Counted from the first letter of the stretch, positions 34,270-45,134 are shown. The stretch is 64,000 nt of DNA from an uncultured Pseudomonadales bacterium (GCA_951813515.1 OX638346.1:3713617-3777616), one strand, 5' to 3'. Numbers and translations are program-made. The notes: a model not told the origin generated them from the sequence alone.

Positions 34270-37200
34270 CTAGAGCTGCATCTTCAAACCCAGGGTAAAG
34301 GTACGGCCCCGGGGATCATCGAACTTGGCGTTAACTACGGCATCATTAAGGTAGTCGCCACCAACGGCACTGAACTCCCTATGCTCCGCAAGATCATCAA
34401 ACAGGTTGGTAATCCGCAGGCTCAGGACCGAATTGGACAACAGGCCGAACCGCTCGCCGAGTTGATATTGAGCGCTCAGATTCACGTACAGCGGTTCATC
34501 GTGCGTCACATTGATTTTGTCCCCGGGGAGGTACCATACCTCATAGGTTGTACTCACCGCAGATGCGTAAACAGCGCCCAGCCAGGCCGACCAGCGCTGA
34601 TCGGCGGATTCGAACCCGACACTCAGCGTACTGCGGTATTCGGGCACCAAAGCCCAGATACGGCGAAAGGCTTCGACATCGCCGACATAATCGTATGGCT
34701 CACTGCCATCTCCGATGTCCTTGTAGAACGAGTCTGTCTGGGTTGTCAGCGCGTCGATGCTCCATCTACCCCAATCTGTTGACCAATCGTAGCGGACTTG
34801 AAGGTCCAGCCCTTCGTTGTTCCATGCGGCGGCGTTGACCGATCTGCGATCCGCGTAGTATGCGCCGTTGCCACTGGGATCAGGGAAAATGAAGGCATAC
34901 GCTTCGGCCGGGTCCACGCCAACATAGTGAGGAACGTCACCGCGATTGCTTGCCCCGACAATCTTGTTCGTGTAGTCCACCGATCTCCAGGTCAGGTCTA
35001 TCGACAGTCCCGGTATGGCCTCAGGCGTCAGTTCGACACCCGCCGAAATGCTCTCCCCTTCTTCAGGCAGCAGATTCGGGTTCCCTCCGAATACAAGGTG
35101 AGAGAAGTAGATGAACGACTCCCCAGGCGTCGTCGCCAACGAGCCGTCGGGATTCTGCCGTCTGGTCGGATCGCCGAGACAAACGCCCCCCGGCTCCAGT
35201 TCATCCCACTCTGGTTTTAGGTAATTGCAACGCCATTCCTGCCCGATAAAGAAATGATTGGGATCTTCCAACCCGTCCCGGGCGGTTGGGATGATGTACG
35301 AGGTCGAAAGGTTGGAATGCAGTCTGACCGAGCCGATCGGGCGCCAGACCGCGCCTATCGACCAGGTGGTGTCGGAATCATAATTGTCGTAGTCATCCCA
35401 CCTTACCGCCGCGGACAGATCCAGCGATTCCAGAACAGGCGCCGCGAACTCGGCAAAGAGCCCGATGTTGTCATTTACGAATTCGTTGTCCCAAACGCCG
35501 AATCGGATCCCCAAACCTGGCTCCTCGGTCCAATAACTGCCATCGTTGCTGTTGTGACCATAGGAATTCTGCTTGTTGTCGGTCTTCAACCCCGTCGAGC
35601 GCCAGGCAGCGCCCACCACGAACTGCGCATCGCCTCCCGGCAAGCTCAGCCAGGAGCCTGACAGCGTCGCTTCGGCCCAGTCGGTGTTATTGGTCCAACC
35701 GCTTGACAAATCCTGGCCCCAGAACTCCCTGAAGGTCCCCATTCCTATGAACTCAACATAGTCAGGACGGACGGATGCCAATTCCCACGCCCGATACTGA
35801 TCCGCCAGATTGGGCGGTAATTCAGGATCGTAGGATGCATACAAGTTACCCGTGTGCCGATTGTCACTTCGATCATTGGTAGTGCCGGCGCCAAACGCCC
35901 ACTCCATGCCCAACACGGAACCGGTCAGATCGAAATTCAAGCGAAAAACTTCCTGTGTTGCGATGGAGTCCCTATCGATCCCCGGCACCGACCAATACAT
36001 GAACGCATTGTCACCGTCGGGCCCCGGAAAAAGGAAGTGGGCAAAGTCTGCGTCCCCCTGATCCGTCGTTGTGATGCGATCCATATAGTAGGCTTCCGCA
36101 GCCAGGCGCGTGGCGCCGAAATCATGATCGAAGCCCAGCATCGCGCTGATCCGGTCCTGCTCCGGCAAGAGCGACGCGCTGTCCATCGTCGACTCCTGCC
36201 CGGTCAAATCGCCGCGAAAAGATCTCACCTTGATTGCAAGGGAGCCATCGGGTTGCAGTTCCGACAAATAGATATCCGCTACCCCGGGGGAACTGGTCGT
36301 TATGCCGGCTGGAAGTTGACTCGGCCGGTAGAGCGTTCCCTGGTACTCGTAGACGTTGCGTGAGCCCCGGATACAACCCTTCTTGCAATAGGCGTTCGAA
36401 TCGTATTTGGCCGGGCGGTCCCTGCCGTAGAGGTGGCTGTGGCTGCTGGCCTGCACGTTGCCTCGCCACCGGGTTTCACCCCACAACCACGAACCGGAGA
36501 GCGTCAGCGCGCTCTCGTCGAATCCGCCCCGGCCCGGCACCGAGTGCATCACGTCCAGCTCGGCACCCTCATAGTCCTTGCGGGTAATGATGTTCACCAC
36601 GCCGCCCACCGCATCGGAGCCATAGATGGCGGACGCGCCATCCAGCATGATTTCCACCCGTTCAATGGAGGCGGTCGGGATACCGGAGATATCCGTTACC
36701 CCACCGGTGAGACCCGAGGAGCCGATCCTCTTTCCGTCCACCAGCACCAGGGTCGCGCCATCCCCCAGACCTCTCAAGTTGATCGCCGATGCGCCGCTCA
36801 AATTGATTGCACCATTGAAATGTTGCCCCCCGAGCCTTGCATAAGACGCGGTTGAACTCGCCGCCAGTTGATTTTGCGGCAGCGCCCGCAACGCCTTGTC
36901 GAGGCTGACTTCGCCCGTGGACCGAAGCATGCCTTCATCCATAGTCACCAGGTTGGCCGCGATCTGGCTGGGCGTGCGTTCCAGACGCGTTCCCGTGACG
37001 ACGATTTCTTCGACGGCGTCCTCAGGCTCGGCATCCGCGGTTTCGGCGGTGGCGCCGTCGTTGTCCTCGTCCGGCTCGGGTTGACTCGATGTGGACTGTT
37101 CCTCCTGATGGCGAACCTGCGCCAGAAGGATCGGCTCGGACTCGGGCCGGGAGTCCTCCGTCAAGTTGCCTGACCGCGCTTTGCCGGTGGAAGCCGCAGC

Positions 37201-37509
37201 ACGGATCACGACAGTCTCTTCATTGACGAACTGGTACTCGAGACCGGTGCCTCTCACTAACGCATCGAGCGCGGCTCGCGGCTCGTCGACCCTCGCGACT
37301 CCCTGGGATACCTTGCCTTGCGCCAACTCGGCAGCGTAGCCAATCTGCAGCCCTGTCTGCTGCGAGAAGTCAAGCAGGGCAAGCGAAAGTGCCTGCTCCT
37401 TGATCGTCAGTGACGCGTCGTTGGTGCCTGCCTCGGCAACGGCCGATTGCGCGCCGAACAGGCAGACGATCGCAGCGACACAAACAACACGGGAACACGG
37501 AAAGTTCAT
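34270..37509 (-). CDS. FecA-type TonB receptor with STN signalling domain
   Basis: A 1079-residue transducing outer membrane receptor. After a signal peptide (to about 26), the STN domain (about 30-105; SLALLDFSQQTGLQIGYAAEL and ALDALVRGTGLEY) would contact the anti-sigma factor in the periplasm. A linker rich in E, D and Q leads to a TonB-box-like EEIVVTGTRL (about 168), the plug (LRGLGDGATLVLVDGKRIG; YGSDAVGGVVNIITRKDY) and the barrel. It follows the FecR-like and FecI-like genes on the same strand (97 bp after fecR), so it is part of a cell-surface signalling set. GAGAGGG precedes the ATG. The ligand could be a siderophore, but such STN receptors also take other ligands. Confidence 0.92.
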   Translation of the reverse strand: MNFPCSRVVCVAAIVCLFGAQSAVAEAGTNDASLTIKEQALSLALLDFSQQTGLQIGYAAELAQGKVSQGVARVDEPRAALDALVRGTGLEYQFVNEETVVIRAAASTGKARSGNLTEDSRPESEPILLAQVRHQEEQSTSSQPEPDEDNDGATAETADAEPEDAVEEIVVTGTRLERTPSQIAANLVTMDEGMLRSTGEVSLDKALRALPQNQLAASSTASYARLGGQHFNGAINLSGASAINLRGLGDGATLVLVDGKRIGSSGLTGGVTDISGIPTASIERVEIMLDGASAIYGSDAVGGVVNIITRKDYEGAELDVMHSVPGRGGFDESALTLSGSWLWGETRWRGNVQASSHSHLYGRDRPAKYDSNAYCKKGCIRGSRNVYEYQGTLYRPSQLPAGITTSSPGVADIYLSELQPDGSLAIKVRSFRGDLTGQESTMDSASLLPEQDRISAMLGFDHDFGATRLAAEAYYMDRITTTDQGDADFAHFLFPGPDGDNAFMYWSVPGIDRDSIATQEVFRLNFDLTGSVLGMEWAFGAGTTNDRSDNRHTGNLYASYDPELPPNLADQYRAWELASVRPDYVEFIGMGTFREFWGQDLSSGWTNNTDWAEATLSGSWLSLPGGDAQFVVGAAWRSTGLKTDNKQNSYGHNSNDGSYWTEEPGLGIRFGVWDNEFVNDNIGLFAEFAAPVLESLDLSAAVRWDDYDNYDSDTTWSIGAVWRPIGSVRLHSNLSTSYIIPTARDGLEDPNHFFIGQEWRCNYLKPEWDELEPGGVCLGDPTRRQNPDGSLATTPGESFIYFSHLVFGGNPNLLPEEGESISAGVELTPEAIPGLSIDLTWRSVDYTNKIVGASNRGDVPHYVGVDPAEAYAFIFPDPSGNGAYYADRRSVNAAAWNNEGLDLQVRYDWSTDWGRWSIDALTTQTDSFYKDIGDGSEPYDYVGDVEAFRRIWALVPEYRSTLSVGFESADQRWSAWLGAVYASAVSTTYEVWYLPGDKINVTHDEPLYVNLSAQYQLGERFGLLSNSVLSLRITNLFDDLAEHREFSAVGGDYLNDAVVNAKFDDPRGRTFTLGLKMQL

Positions 37510-37606
37510 GGTGAGGCCCTCTCAATTGATCTCGGGAAACGTCCCTTGGATAACAAGAGGCGAAGTTCGCGATTTTTGCTACCCGACTCTCGGGTTTCGT
37601 TGCCGA

Positions 37607-38734
37607 TCAATCGACTTCGCGGGGCAAACGCAGCACGATGGTGCCGTCCGCACGCCGAGCGGATTCAGCCAGATCGGCGGTTGACAGAAACAACGCAAAA
37701 GATTCGGGGTCATCCGCGTCGAAGGACCCGCTGATCGACCTCTCGGCCAATTCGGAATCCCCGATTTCAATCTGCCGGTCGCCGTACAGGTTGAACTCCG
37801 CGACAACGTCGGCAAGCGGTTGCGACTCGAAAATCAGACGGCGCTCTCGCCACGCGGTTGTGTCCTCGGTGTTCGCGTCAACAACAACCACTTCGTGCGA
37901 TTGCTCTTCTACCCGCGCCTGTTCGCCCGCGTCAAGGCGAACCATCCCGTCCCGGTCCCGCAACCCCCCAGGAACGGCTGCATCTCCGGCCAACGTCACC
38001 GCGACATCTGCGGACTTCAGGGCAGGCGATCCGGACCCGTCACGGGCATCGATCAACCGCACGTCGACCGTTCCCTCGATCACCGTGACGTTGGTGGCCT
38101 CACCACGTCGGCGCACATTGAAGACCGTGCCCACCGCGCGAATCACGGCGAGGTCGGTCAGGACGCGAAACGGGCGATCCGCATCCTCCCGGACCTCGAA
38201 GAGCACTTCGCCAGTCAGCAGCCTGACGGTCCGATCGATTTCGGTGTAGTCAACCTCTATCGACGATTGCGTGTTCAGGACCACCACCGACCCGTCCGAC
38301 AGTGGAAACGCGGCCTGCTCCCCCACTCCCGTGGTATGGACCAAGGGACCGGTGGTCAGGGCGAACCAGATCCCGGCCAGGCCCATGATCGCGACCGAGG
38401 CGGCGGCCGTCCAGACGGCGCGGCGACCTCTCCGACCGGTGGCGTCACGAGGCTCCTTGCCGGTGACCGGGCGCGCCGCATGGATTGCCACGACGTTGTG
38501 TTGATCGCCACGCTCGCGGGCCAGTGCGACCAACGCATCCACATCCATGCCCGGCGACGACTCGCGAATCTCGCTAGAAACCGCAGCCACCGACAGATAT
38601 TCGAGCACGTGCTCCGCCGAAGCCGCGAGCCAGGACGCAAACTCCTCGCGATCGGCGCCGGAGAATTCGGGCGCCTGGACACGCACGAACCATAGCGCGG
38701 CCTCATCGGTGATTCGATCAAGACGGCTACTCAT
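37607..38734 (-). CDS. FecR-type anti-sigma regulator
   Basis: A 375-residue membrane sensor. The cytoplasmic N terminus (about 1-80) has the DUF4880 sigma-binding pattern (ALWFVRVQAPEFSGADREEFASWLAASAEHVLEYL). One membrane helix (AVWTAAASVAIMGLAGIWFAL, about 115) precedes the periplasmic FecR domain (GEQAAFPLSDGSVVVLNTQSSIEV...GTVFNVR) and a C-terminal STN-like contact domain (PLADVVAEFNLYGDRQIEIGD). ATG 38734 overlaps the sigma gene by 8 bases; the longer open frame upstream is not family-like. Confidence 0.92.
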   Translation of the reverse strand: MSSRLDRITDEAALWFVRVQAPEFSGADREEFASWLAASAEHVLEYLSVAAVSSEIRESSPGMDVDALVALARERGDQHNVVAIHAARPVTGKEPRDATGRRGRRAVWTAAASVAIMGLAGIWFALTTGPLVHTTGVGEQAAFPLSDGSVVVLNTQSSIEVDYTEIDRTVRLLTGEVLFEVREDADRPFRVLTDLAVIRAVGTVFNVRRRGEATNVTVIEGTVDVRLIDARDGSGSPALKSADVAVTLAGDAAVPGGLRDRDGMVRLDAGEQARVEEQSHEVVVVDANTEDTTAWRERRLIFESQPLADVVAEFNLYGDRQIEIGDSELAERSISGSFDADDPESFALFLSTADLAESARRADGTIVLRLPREVD

Positions 38735-39278
38735 GGGACCCGTCGCGCTCCTGTTCCGCGATTCTTCGCAGTCGCTTCCGGCAATGGGCAATGCCGCTTG
38801 CCAGGTACTTCTGCACCATTTGCCTGGACACGTTGATGCGTTCCGCGATTTCAGCCTGGGTCAGATCTTCGTGCCAGCGCAGCAACAGTGCTGCCTGGCA
38901 CTTCGGCGACAATTCCTCCATTGCCCGCTGGACCAGTTCCCGGCGCCGCGCGAGCAGCGCCTGGTCAAAGGGCGACGGGTCCCCGGACCGCAGTTGATCG
39001 ACGTCAACGTCGGCGAAACTGCTCGGGCGATGGCCGGCATAGAGCTCGTGGACGAGGTTGCGGGCGACGCGATAGAGGTAGGCTTCGGGGTGCCGGATCA
39101 GATCCGCGCGCTTCACCCGCAGGATGCGCAAATACGCTTCCTGCGCCAGTTCCGCCGCATCGTTCTGGTTTGCCAGGCGCTTTCGCAGGTACGCCTCCAG
39201 CCGATCATGATGATCGGCAAACAGATGTGCGACCTTCGCCTTGGCCTTGGCCTGCTCCTCGGCTTTACTCGGCTTCAC
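38727..39278 (-). CDS. FecI-type ECF sigma factor
   Basis: A 183-residue ECF sigma-70. Region 2 contains AELAQEAYLRILRVKRADLIRHPEAYLYRVARNLVHEL (about 42-78), and region 4 contains RAMEELSPKCQAALLLRWHEDLTQAEIAERINVSRQMVQKYL (about 116-160). It would be released from the FecR-like partner when the STN receptor binds ligand and then transcribe the receptor gene. Translation of fecR is coupled through an 8-base overlap. No Fur box was recognised upstream. Confidence 0.93.
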   Translation of the reverse strand: MKPSKAEEQAKAKAKVAHLFADHHDRLEAYLRKRLANQNDAAELAQEAYLRILRVKRADLIRHPEAYLYRVARNLVHELYAGHRPSSFADVDVDQLRSGDPSPFDQALLARRRELVQRAMEELSPKCQAALLLRWHEDLTQAEIAERINVSRQMVQKYLASGIAHCRKRLRRIAEQERDGSHE

Positions 39279-39412
39279 GGTACCGCCCTGGATGGCACTC
39301 CAACAACTATGACGCGAATCGGCCGAAAAATGCCACCCTGTCGTCCGCGTTGTCCACAGCGGAGAAGGTCATTCGCACGGCAACCTGCGGATTTGGGCAC
39401 GAAACACGCGTT

Positions 39413-40177
39413 CTATCCGCCAGCAGGCATGCGCCAGAAAACGCGGTCGGCCGTGAGCTCGCGATCCAGTGTCGTGGCCGTCGGCGCGCCGCTCAATTCA
39501 AACTCCGACAGAACTGTCTGTCCCTCGAATCGCACGGCAGCAGAAGCTTCGAATCTGTTGGATGCCTCCTTCCCGAAATACACTGATCTGTACCTGTCGC
39601 CACCACCAAGGTACGCAACATGGGTTTCGCGGGCATACGGATCGCCGGTCGGCCGGGCCTCTATGGCGATTCGGCCGTTGGGGAACTGCAGTTCGATCGA
39701 CACGACTGTTTCGCCGTTTTCTTCGGCGATCCTGAAGTCCTGCCGCGTCTCGATCACCGGATATCCGAGACTCGTGAGCAACGTTTGCGCCGGCCCGTTC
39801 GCGGCGGCCCGTTGCAAGGCGTACCAGCCGGCCGGGGGAATCCGGGTCAGCACGATCGGGCTGCTGTCGCCCGCCACCGGAACAGCGCTGTAAGCATAGG
39901 CAAGCGGTTGCGGATCGAAGCTTCCAGAAGACTCCGGCACACAATGCAGCACATGGAGTTGCACGCGTGCCGTGCCGTCCGACTGTCGGACCTTGAGTCC
40001 CTCTGGCAGCCTCGCCTGAAGATGCTCCGGCGCCACGGCCCATTCCACGACCAGCCGGTCACAGGGCCAGGCGAGGCGCGAGTCAAGCGCATTGACACTG
40101 GAATCGCGCGTCGTGCCGCAACCGGCGGCGGCGAGGGCCACCGAACAATACAGACACACGATGTTCCTGACTCTCAC
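39413..40177 (-). CDS. Putative lipoprotein, acetoacetate decarboxylase-like fold
   Basis: A 254-residue protein. A short signal peptide with lipobox LAAAGC (Cys about 20) predicts a lipid-anchored periplasmic or outer membrane protein. The body begins LAWPCDRLVVEWAVAPEHLQARLPEGLKV, which resembles the entry of acetoacetate-decarboxylase-superfamily proteins, and continues with LQFPNGRIAIEARPTGDPYARETHVAYLGG. I do not see a convincing catalytic lysine site. It lies 134 bp upstream of the ECF sigma gene on the same strand, so a link to that system is possible but unproven. A lipoprotein of this fold is unusual. Treat as a hypothetical protein. Confidence 0.6.
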   Translation of the reverse strand: MRVRNIVCLYCSVALAAAGCGTTRDSSVNALDSRLAWPCDRLVVEWAVAPEHLQARLPEGLKVRQSDGTARVQLHVLHCVPESSGSFDPQPLAYAYSAVPVAGDSSPIVLTRIPPAGWYALQRAAANGPAQTLLTSLGYPVIETRQDFRIAEENGETVVSIELQFPNGRIAIEARPTGDPYARETHVAYLGGGDRYRSVYFGKEASNRFEASAAVRFEGQTVLSEFELSGAPTATTLDRELTADRVFWRMPAGG

Positions 40178-40392
40178 TCTCTTACCTCATGGGAGAGCCA
40201 TCATCGAGCCTGTGGGTCGTCACGCAGGGGCCGTTGCCCATTGTCCATCGCCCTCCCCGCCTGGTCGCTGGCGCTCTCCAGAGACGCTGGTTCCATGGAT
40301 TGTGCTGGCTGCCGGATGGACGGTCAAACTTGAAGCATGTAAAACTCAGAAGCCCGGCGACGGCACGTTCCAGCCACAGCAGGACGGATATC

Positions 40393-41238
40393 ATGACCAG
40401 CCGAATTCTCGACGGCAACGCGATCGCGGCGTCCATTCGGTCGCGGATCGCCGCAGCGGTGGCCGAGCGGCGCGCGAGGGATCTCAGACCGCCCGGCGTC
40501 GCGGTACTGCTGGTCGGAGACGATCCGCCCTCCGAGATCTATGTCCGGCTGAAGCAGCGGGATTGCCGGGAGGTAGGCTTCAAGCACGACATCCGCCACC
40601 TTTCGGCCAATACCCGGCCGTCGGAACTGTCGGCGATGATCGACGAACTCAACGCCGACGACAGCATCGACGGAATCCTCGTGCAGCTACCCCTGCCACC
40701 GCAGTTTGACGCCTCCCGACTCCTCGAACGCATCGACCCCGCCAAGGATGTCGATGGGGTGCACCCCTACAATATCGGCTGCCTGGCGCTGCGCAGGCCC
40801 ACGCTTCGATCCTGTACGCCCAAGGGCATCATGACCCTGCTCGAGCACACGGGGCGGGAGTTGCGTGGACTCGATGCCACCATCGTCGGCGCATCCAACC
40901 ATGTCGGCAGGCCGATGACGCTCGAGTTGCTCCTCGTCGGCTGTACGGTCACCTCGGCCCACAAGTTCAGCAGGGATACCGCGAGCCACGTCGCGACCGC
41001 GGATGTCGTCATATCCGCCACCGGTCAACGCGGTCTCATTCGCGGCGACTGGATCAAGCCCGGCGCGATCGTCATCGATGTCGGCATCACGCGCGAGAAC
41101 AACAAGCTCTACGGCGACGTCGACTTCGAGGCGGCCCGCGAACGCGCCGCATGGATCACGCCGGTGCCGGGGGGCGTCGGCCCCATGACGCGGGTATCGA
41201 TGCTGGAGAACGCGCTCGAGTCCGCCGAAGCGACATGA
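40393..41238 (+). CDS. folD: Methylene-THF dehydrogenase/cyclohydrolase
   Basis: A 281-residue bifunctional FolD interconverting 5,10-methylene-THF and 10-formyl-THF with NADP. The catalytic SEIYVRLKQRDCREVGF contains the Tyr and Lys of the family active site (about 48-57). ILVQLPLP, DVDGVHP and TPKGIM follow; the usual PCTP reads SCTP. The Rossmann segment is GASNHVGRPM (about 165), and VDVGITR and the C-terminal TPVPGGVGPMT are present. ATG 40393; the open frame upstream to 40189 is not family sequence. Its stop overlaps the lpxH start (ATGA). Confidence 0.96.
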   Translation: MTSRILDGNAIAASIRSRIAAAVAERRARDLRPPGVAVLLVGDDPPSEIYVRLKQRDCREVGFKHDIRHLSANTRPSELSAMIDELNADDSIDGILVQLPLPPQFDASRLLERIDPAKDVDGVHPYNIGCLALRRPTLRSCTPKGIMTLLEHTGRELRGLDATIVGASNHVGRPMTLELLLVGCTVTSAHKFSRDTASHVATADVVISATGQRGLIRGDWIKPGAIVIDVGITRENNKLYGDVDFEAARERAAWITPVPGGVGPMTRVSMLENALESAEAT

Positions 41239-41951
41239 CGGCGCTATTCGTATCGGACCTGCACATCGATGCCGAAAGGCCGCACGTGCTCCAGGGCCTG
41301 AAGTGCCTTGTCGAGCGCGAGGCTCCTTCGGCTGACGCGCTCTACATACTGGGTGATCTCGTGGAAGTGTGGATCGGAGACGACGACGACTCCGAAATCG
41401 CACAAGCCGTCCGCGAAGCCCTGTCCCGGGCGGCGCGCCTCTGTCCACTGCGCATCATGCACGGAAACCGCGACTTCCTTTTCGGCCAGCGGTTCGCCCG
41501 CGATGTCGGAGGTGAACTGATCGATGATCCGCATGTCGCCGAAATAGACGGACAGCGGGTGCTCCTCACACACGGCGACGCACTTTGCACGGCGGACACC
41601 GCCTACCAACTCGCCCGCCGCCTGTTTCGCTCCGAAGCATGGCAGCAGGACATCCTCGGCAAGAGTCTTGAGGAACGCCGCGAACTAGCCCGGCAAATGC
41701 GGGAGGAAAGCAAGCGGGCGAACGCCAACAAGGCCCAGAACATCATGGATGTGACCCCGGGGGAAGTCGTCGCATTGATGCAGCGCATGGGTTGTACGAC
41801 GCTGATTCACGGGCATACGCATCGGCCCGGGGTGAGCGATGTGCCTCTCGGAGACACGACCGGCACGCGCTATGTGCTCGGCGACTGGGACCGGTGCGGC
41901 TGGTTCATTCGTTTTTGCGGGACGCCCGAACTTAAGTGTTTCCCGCTATAG
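41235..41951 (+). CDS. lpxH: UDP-2,3-diacylglucosamine diphosphatase
   Basis: A 238-residue peripheral membrane phosphoesterase of lipid A synthesis, cleaving UDP-2,3-diacyl-GlcN to lipid X and UMP. Metal-site motifs are complete: SDLHID (Asp, His, about 7-12), GDLVEVWIGDD (about 40), HGNRDFL (about 80), THGD (about 115) and HGHTH (about 194). It is translationally coupled to folD. It shows the organism makes LPS-type lipid A. The 3' end overlaps miaE by 6 bases in convergent orientation. Confidence 0.95.
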   Translation: MTALFVSDLHIDAERPHVLQGLKCLVEREAPSADALYILGDLVEVWIGDDDDSEIAQAVREALSRAARLCPLRIMHGNRDFLFGQRFARDVGGELIDDPHVAEIDGQRVLLTHGDALCTADTAYQLARRLFRSEAWQQDILGKSLEERRELARQMREESKRANANKAQNIMDVTPGEVVALMQRMGCTTLIHGHTHRPGVSDVPLGDTTGTRYVLGDWDRCGWFIRFCGTPELKCFPL

Positions 41952-42554
41952 CGGCGGGCCGCCGTGAAACCTTAGTTCCCGGTCGGGCGCCAGGATCAGC
42001 GCCCGCTCCACCTGCAGCAGTTCCCGCGCGCGATCGGTGATCGGCGATTCCGCGCAATGGCGGGCCAGACTGAGATAAATCCGAAAGTGGCGCGCCTCCG
42101 AAGCCAGCAGGTCCGTGTAGAAACGTCCCAGATCACCGTCCATCCGGCGAGAAAGTCGATAGAAGCGCTCGCAGGAGCGTGCTTCGATAATGGCACCGAC
42201 GATCAACGTGTCGATGACCCGCGCGGGCTCGCCCTGGCGGACCTGCGCAAACAACCCGGCCGCGTAGCGCGACGAGGAAAGTTGTCTATACGTCACGCCC
42301 CGCGAGTGCATCATCTTGAGCACCTGCTCGAAGTGGCGCAATTCCTCGCGCGCGATCTTCGACAGCACGGTCAGCAAACGTGGCCGGTCGACGTAGCGGA
42401 ACAGCATGTTGAGCGCGGTGCCCGCCGCCTTCTTCTCGCAGTTGGCGTGGTCGATCAGCAACGTGTCAAGAGAATCCAGCGCCGCGTCCACCCAGGCGTC
42501 GGGGGTATCGCAGGCGAGAAACGCGCGAACTGGCGCGATGTCCGTGTCGGTCAT
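41946..42554 (-). CDS. miaE: tRNA 2-methylthio-isopentenyladenosine hydroxylase
   Basis: A 202-residue diiron monooxygenase that hydroxylates ms2i6A37 in tRNAs reading U-starting codons. The four-helix diiron ligands are visible: Glu in HANCEKKAAG (about 40), EELRHFE (about 70), EARSCERF (about 124) and EARHFRIY (about 153). It occurs in a subset of gammaproteobacteria and some relatives. Its start overlaps the stop of the DUF1289 gene (ATGA), so it is in the purF-DUF1289-miaE unit. Confidence 0.93.
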   Translation of the reverse strand: MTDTDIAPVRAFLACDTPDAWVDAALDSLDTLLIDHANCEKKAAGTALNMLFRYVDRPRLLTVLSKIAREELRHFEQVLKMMHSRGVTYRQLSSSRYAAGLFAQVRQGEPARVIDTLIVGAIIEARSCERFYRLSRRMDGDLGRFYTDLLASEARHFRIYLSLARHCAESPITDRARELLQVERALILAPDRELRFHGGPPL

Positions 42555-43015
42555 TGCGCGAGAATGCGAAAGTTCCGCTCGTAGGCGGCGGTGGCGCGGG
42601 CATAGAACTCGCGGTCTATGGCCCCGAACAACTCCTGCGGGGCGATTTCGGCGGCGAAACGCGTACGGGTGAGTCCCAGGGAGGCAAGGTCCGGCGCGCC
42701 CCGCGTCCGGCGCAAGATCTCGTAGGCTGCGCTCAGGCCCGTCCAGTCGGGCGCCGGCGCGATCCTCAGGGCGGCAGCGGCTTCCAGCAGGACCGTTTCG
42801 TCCTCGATCCGGAGAAACTCGGCGACGGCAGCGTCGCGCAGGTCACTCAGGCGCCGCCACACCGCCACGCGCTGCGCGTCCGCATACCCGTTCCACCCGG
42901 TCACTTCATGCGCGAAACGCTTGCAGCCGCGGCAGATCAGGTCGCCGTAGGTGGTCGAGCAGATACCGATACACGGCGTTTGCCGCAGCCTCAAGCGGCG
43001 GAACTCCCACACCAC
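42551..43015 (-). CDS. DUF1289 protein with long C-terminal extension
   Basis: A 154-residue protein. The N-terminal 55 residues are DUF1289: TPCIGICSTTYGDLICRGCKRFAHEVTGWNGY with four clustered cysteines, likely a small metal-binding domain. Typical DUF1289 proteins stop near 60-90 residues. This one has about 95 further residues of helical character without recognised motifs (FLRIEDETVLLEAAAALRIAP...). Start taken as GTG 43015, 12 bases after purF; GTG 43012 is possible. Co-transcription with miaE suggests, but does not show, an RNA-related role. Confidence 0.8.
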   Translation of the reverse strand: MVWEFRRLRLRQTPCIGICSTTYGDLICRGCKRFAHEVTGWNGYADAQRVAVWRRLSDLRDAAVAEFLRIEDETVLLEAAAALRIAPAPDWTGLSAAYEILRRTRGAPDLASLGLTRTRFAAEIAPQELFGAIDREFYARATAAYERNFRILAQ

Positions 43016-43027
43016 CGGGGAATGACA

Positions 43028-44551
<1,524 letters not shown>

Positions 44552-44563
44552 GGGTCTATCCCA

Positions 44564-45085
44564 TCAGGTCTTGAGAAGGGGCTGGGGCTCGGCCTCGGCA
44601 TCCGGCAATTGTACGTCGGAACCCCGAAACAACCGCAGGATATCCTCTTCGAACACAAGCAGTTCCGGACGCAGCAGCGACTCCTGCCACCAGTCGGTCG
44701 TCTCCGCGAAGGGTCGCGCGACTATGAGTGCGGCGATGACAACCAATCCGCCGCGCAAAGCGCCGAACACAAACCCGAGAAACCGGTCGGTGCCGCCCAG
44801 GCCCGTGGACTGAATCAACCTCGCGAGAGACCACTGCAACAACCCGCCCACGATCAGAACGCCAAAGAAAACGATGACAAAGGCGACAACGACGCGGATC
44901 TGCTGACTCGCCTCGATCGCCGTCAGGTAGCCCGCGACGGGCGATGCGAAAACCATCGCGCCGACGATGGCGCTGGCCCAGATGGCGAGGGAAACCACTT
45001 CCCTGACCAGGCCCCGGAACAGCCCGATCGCCGCCGACAACAGGATCAGCGTCAGGATGACGATGTCGGCGGCCGGCAGTATCAA
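44564..45085 (-). CDS. cvpA: CvpA family membrane protein
   Basis: A 173-residue inner membrane protein with four hydrophobic segments (about 5-22, 28-48, 63-83, 101-121). It belongs to the CvpA/colicin V production family. The exact role is unsettled; it is linked to envelope stress tolerance in several bacteria. The position immediately before purF is the conserved one. The C-terminal 40 residues are cytoplasmic and acidic. Confidence 0.92.
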   Translation of the reverse strand: MILPAADIVILTLILLSAAIGLFRGLVREVVSLAIWASAIVGAMVFASPVAGYLTAIEASQQIRVVVAFVIVFFGVLIVGGLLQWSLARLIQSTGLGGTDRFLGFVFGALRGGLVVIAALIVARPFAETTDWWQESLLRPELLVFEEDILRLFRGSDVQLPDAEAEPQPLLKT

Positions 45086-45134
45086 TGCCGCGTCCTGGCG
45101 TGGGTGCCGTCATCGTTCGTAGCACGCGCCTGCA

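Noticed and set aside
28943..40180. Integration of the 29-40 kb block at a tRNA 3' end
   Set aside because: The accessory block lies on the 5' side of tRNA-Pro, beyond its promoter. I saw no integrase and no direct repeat of a tRNA 3' end.
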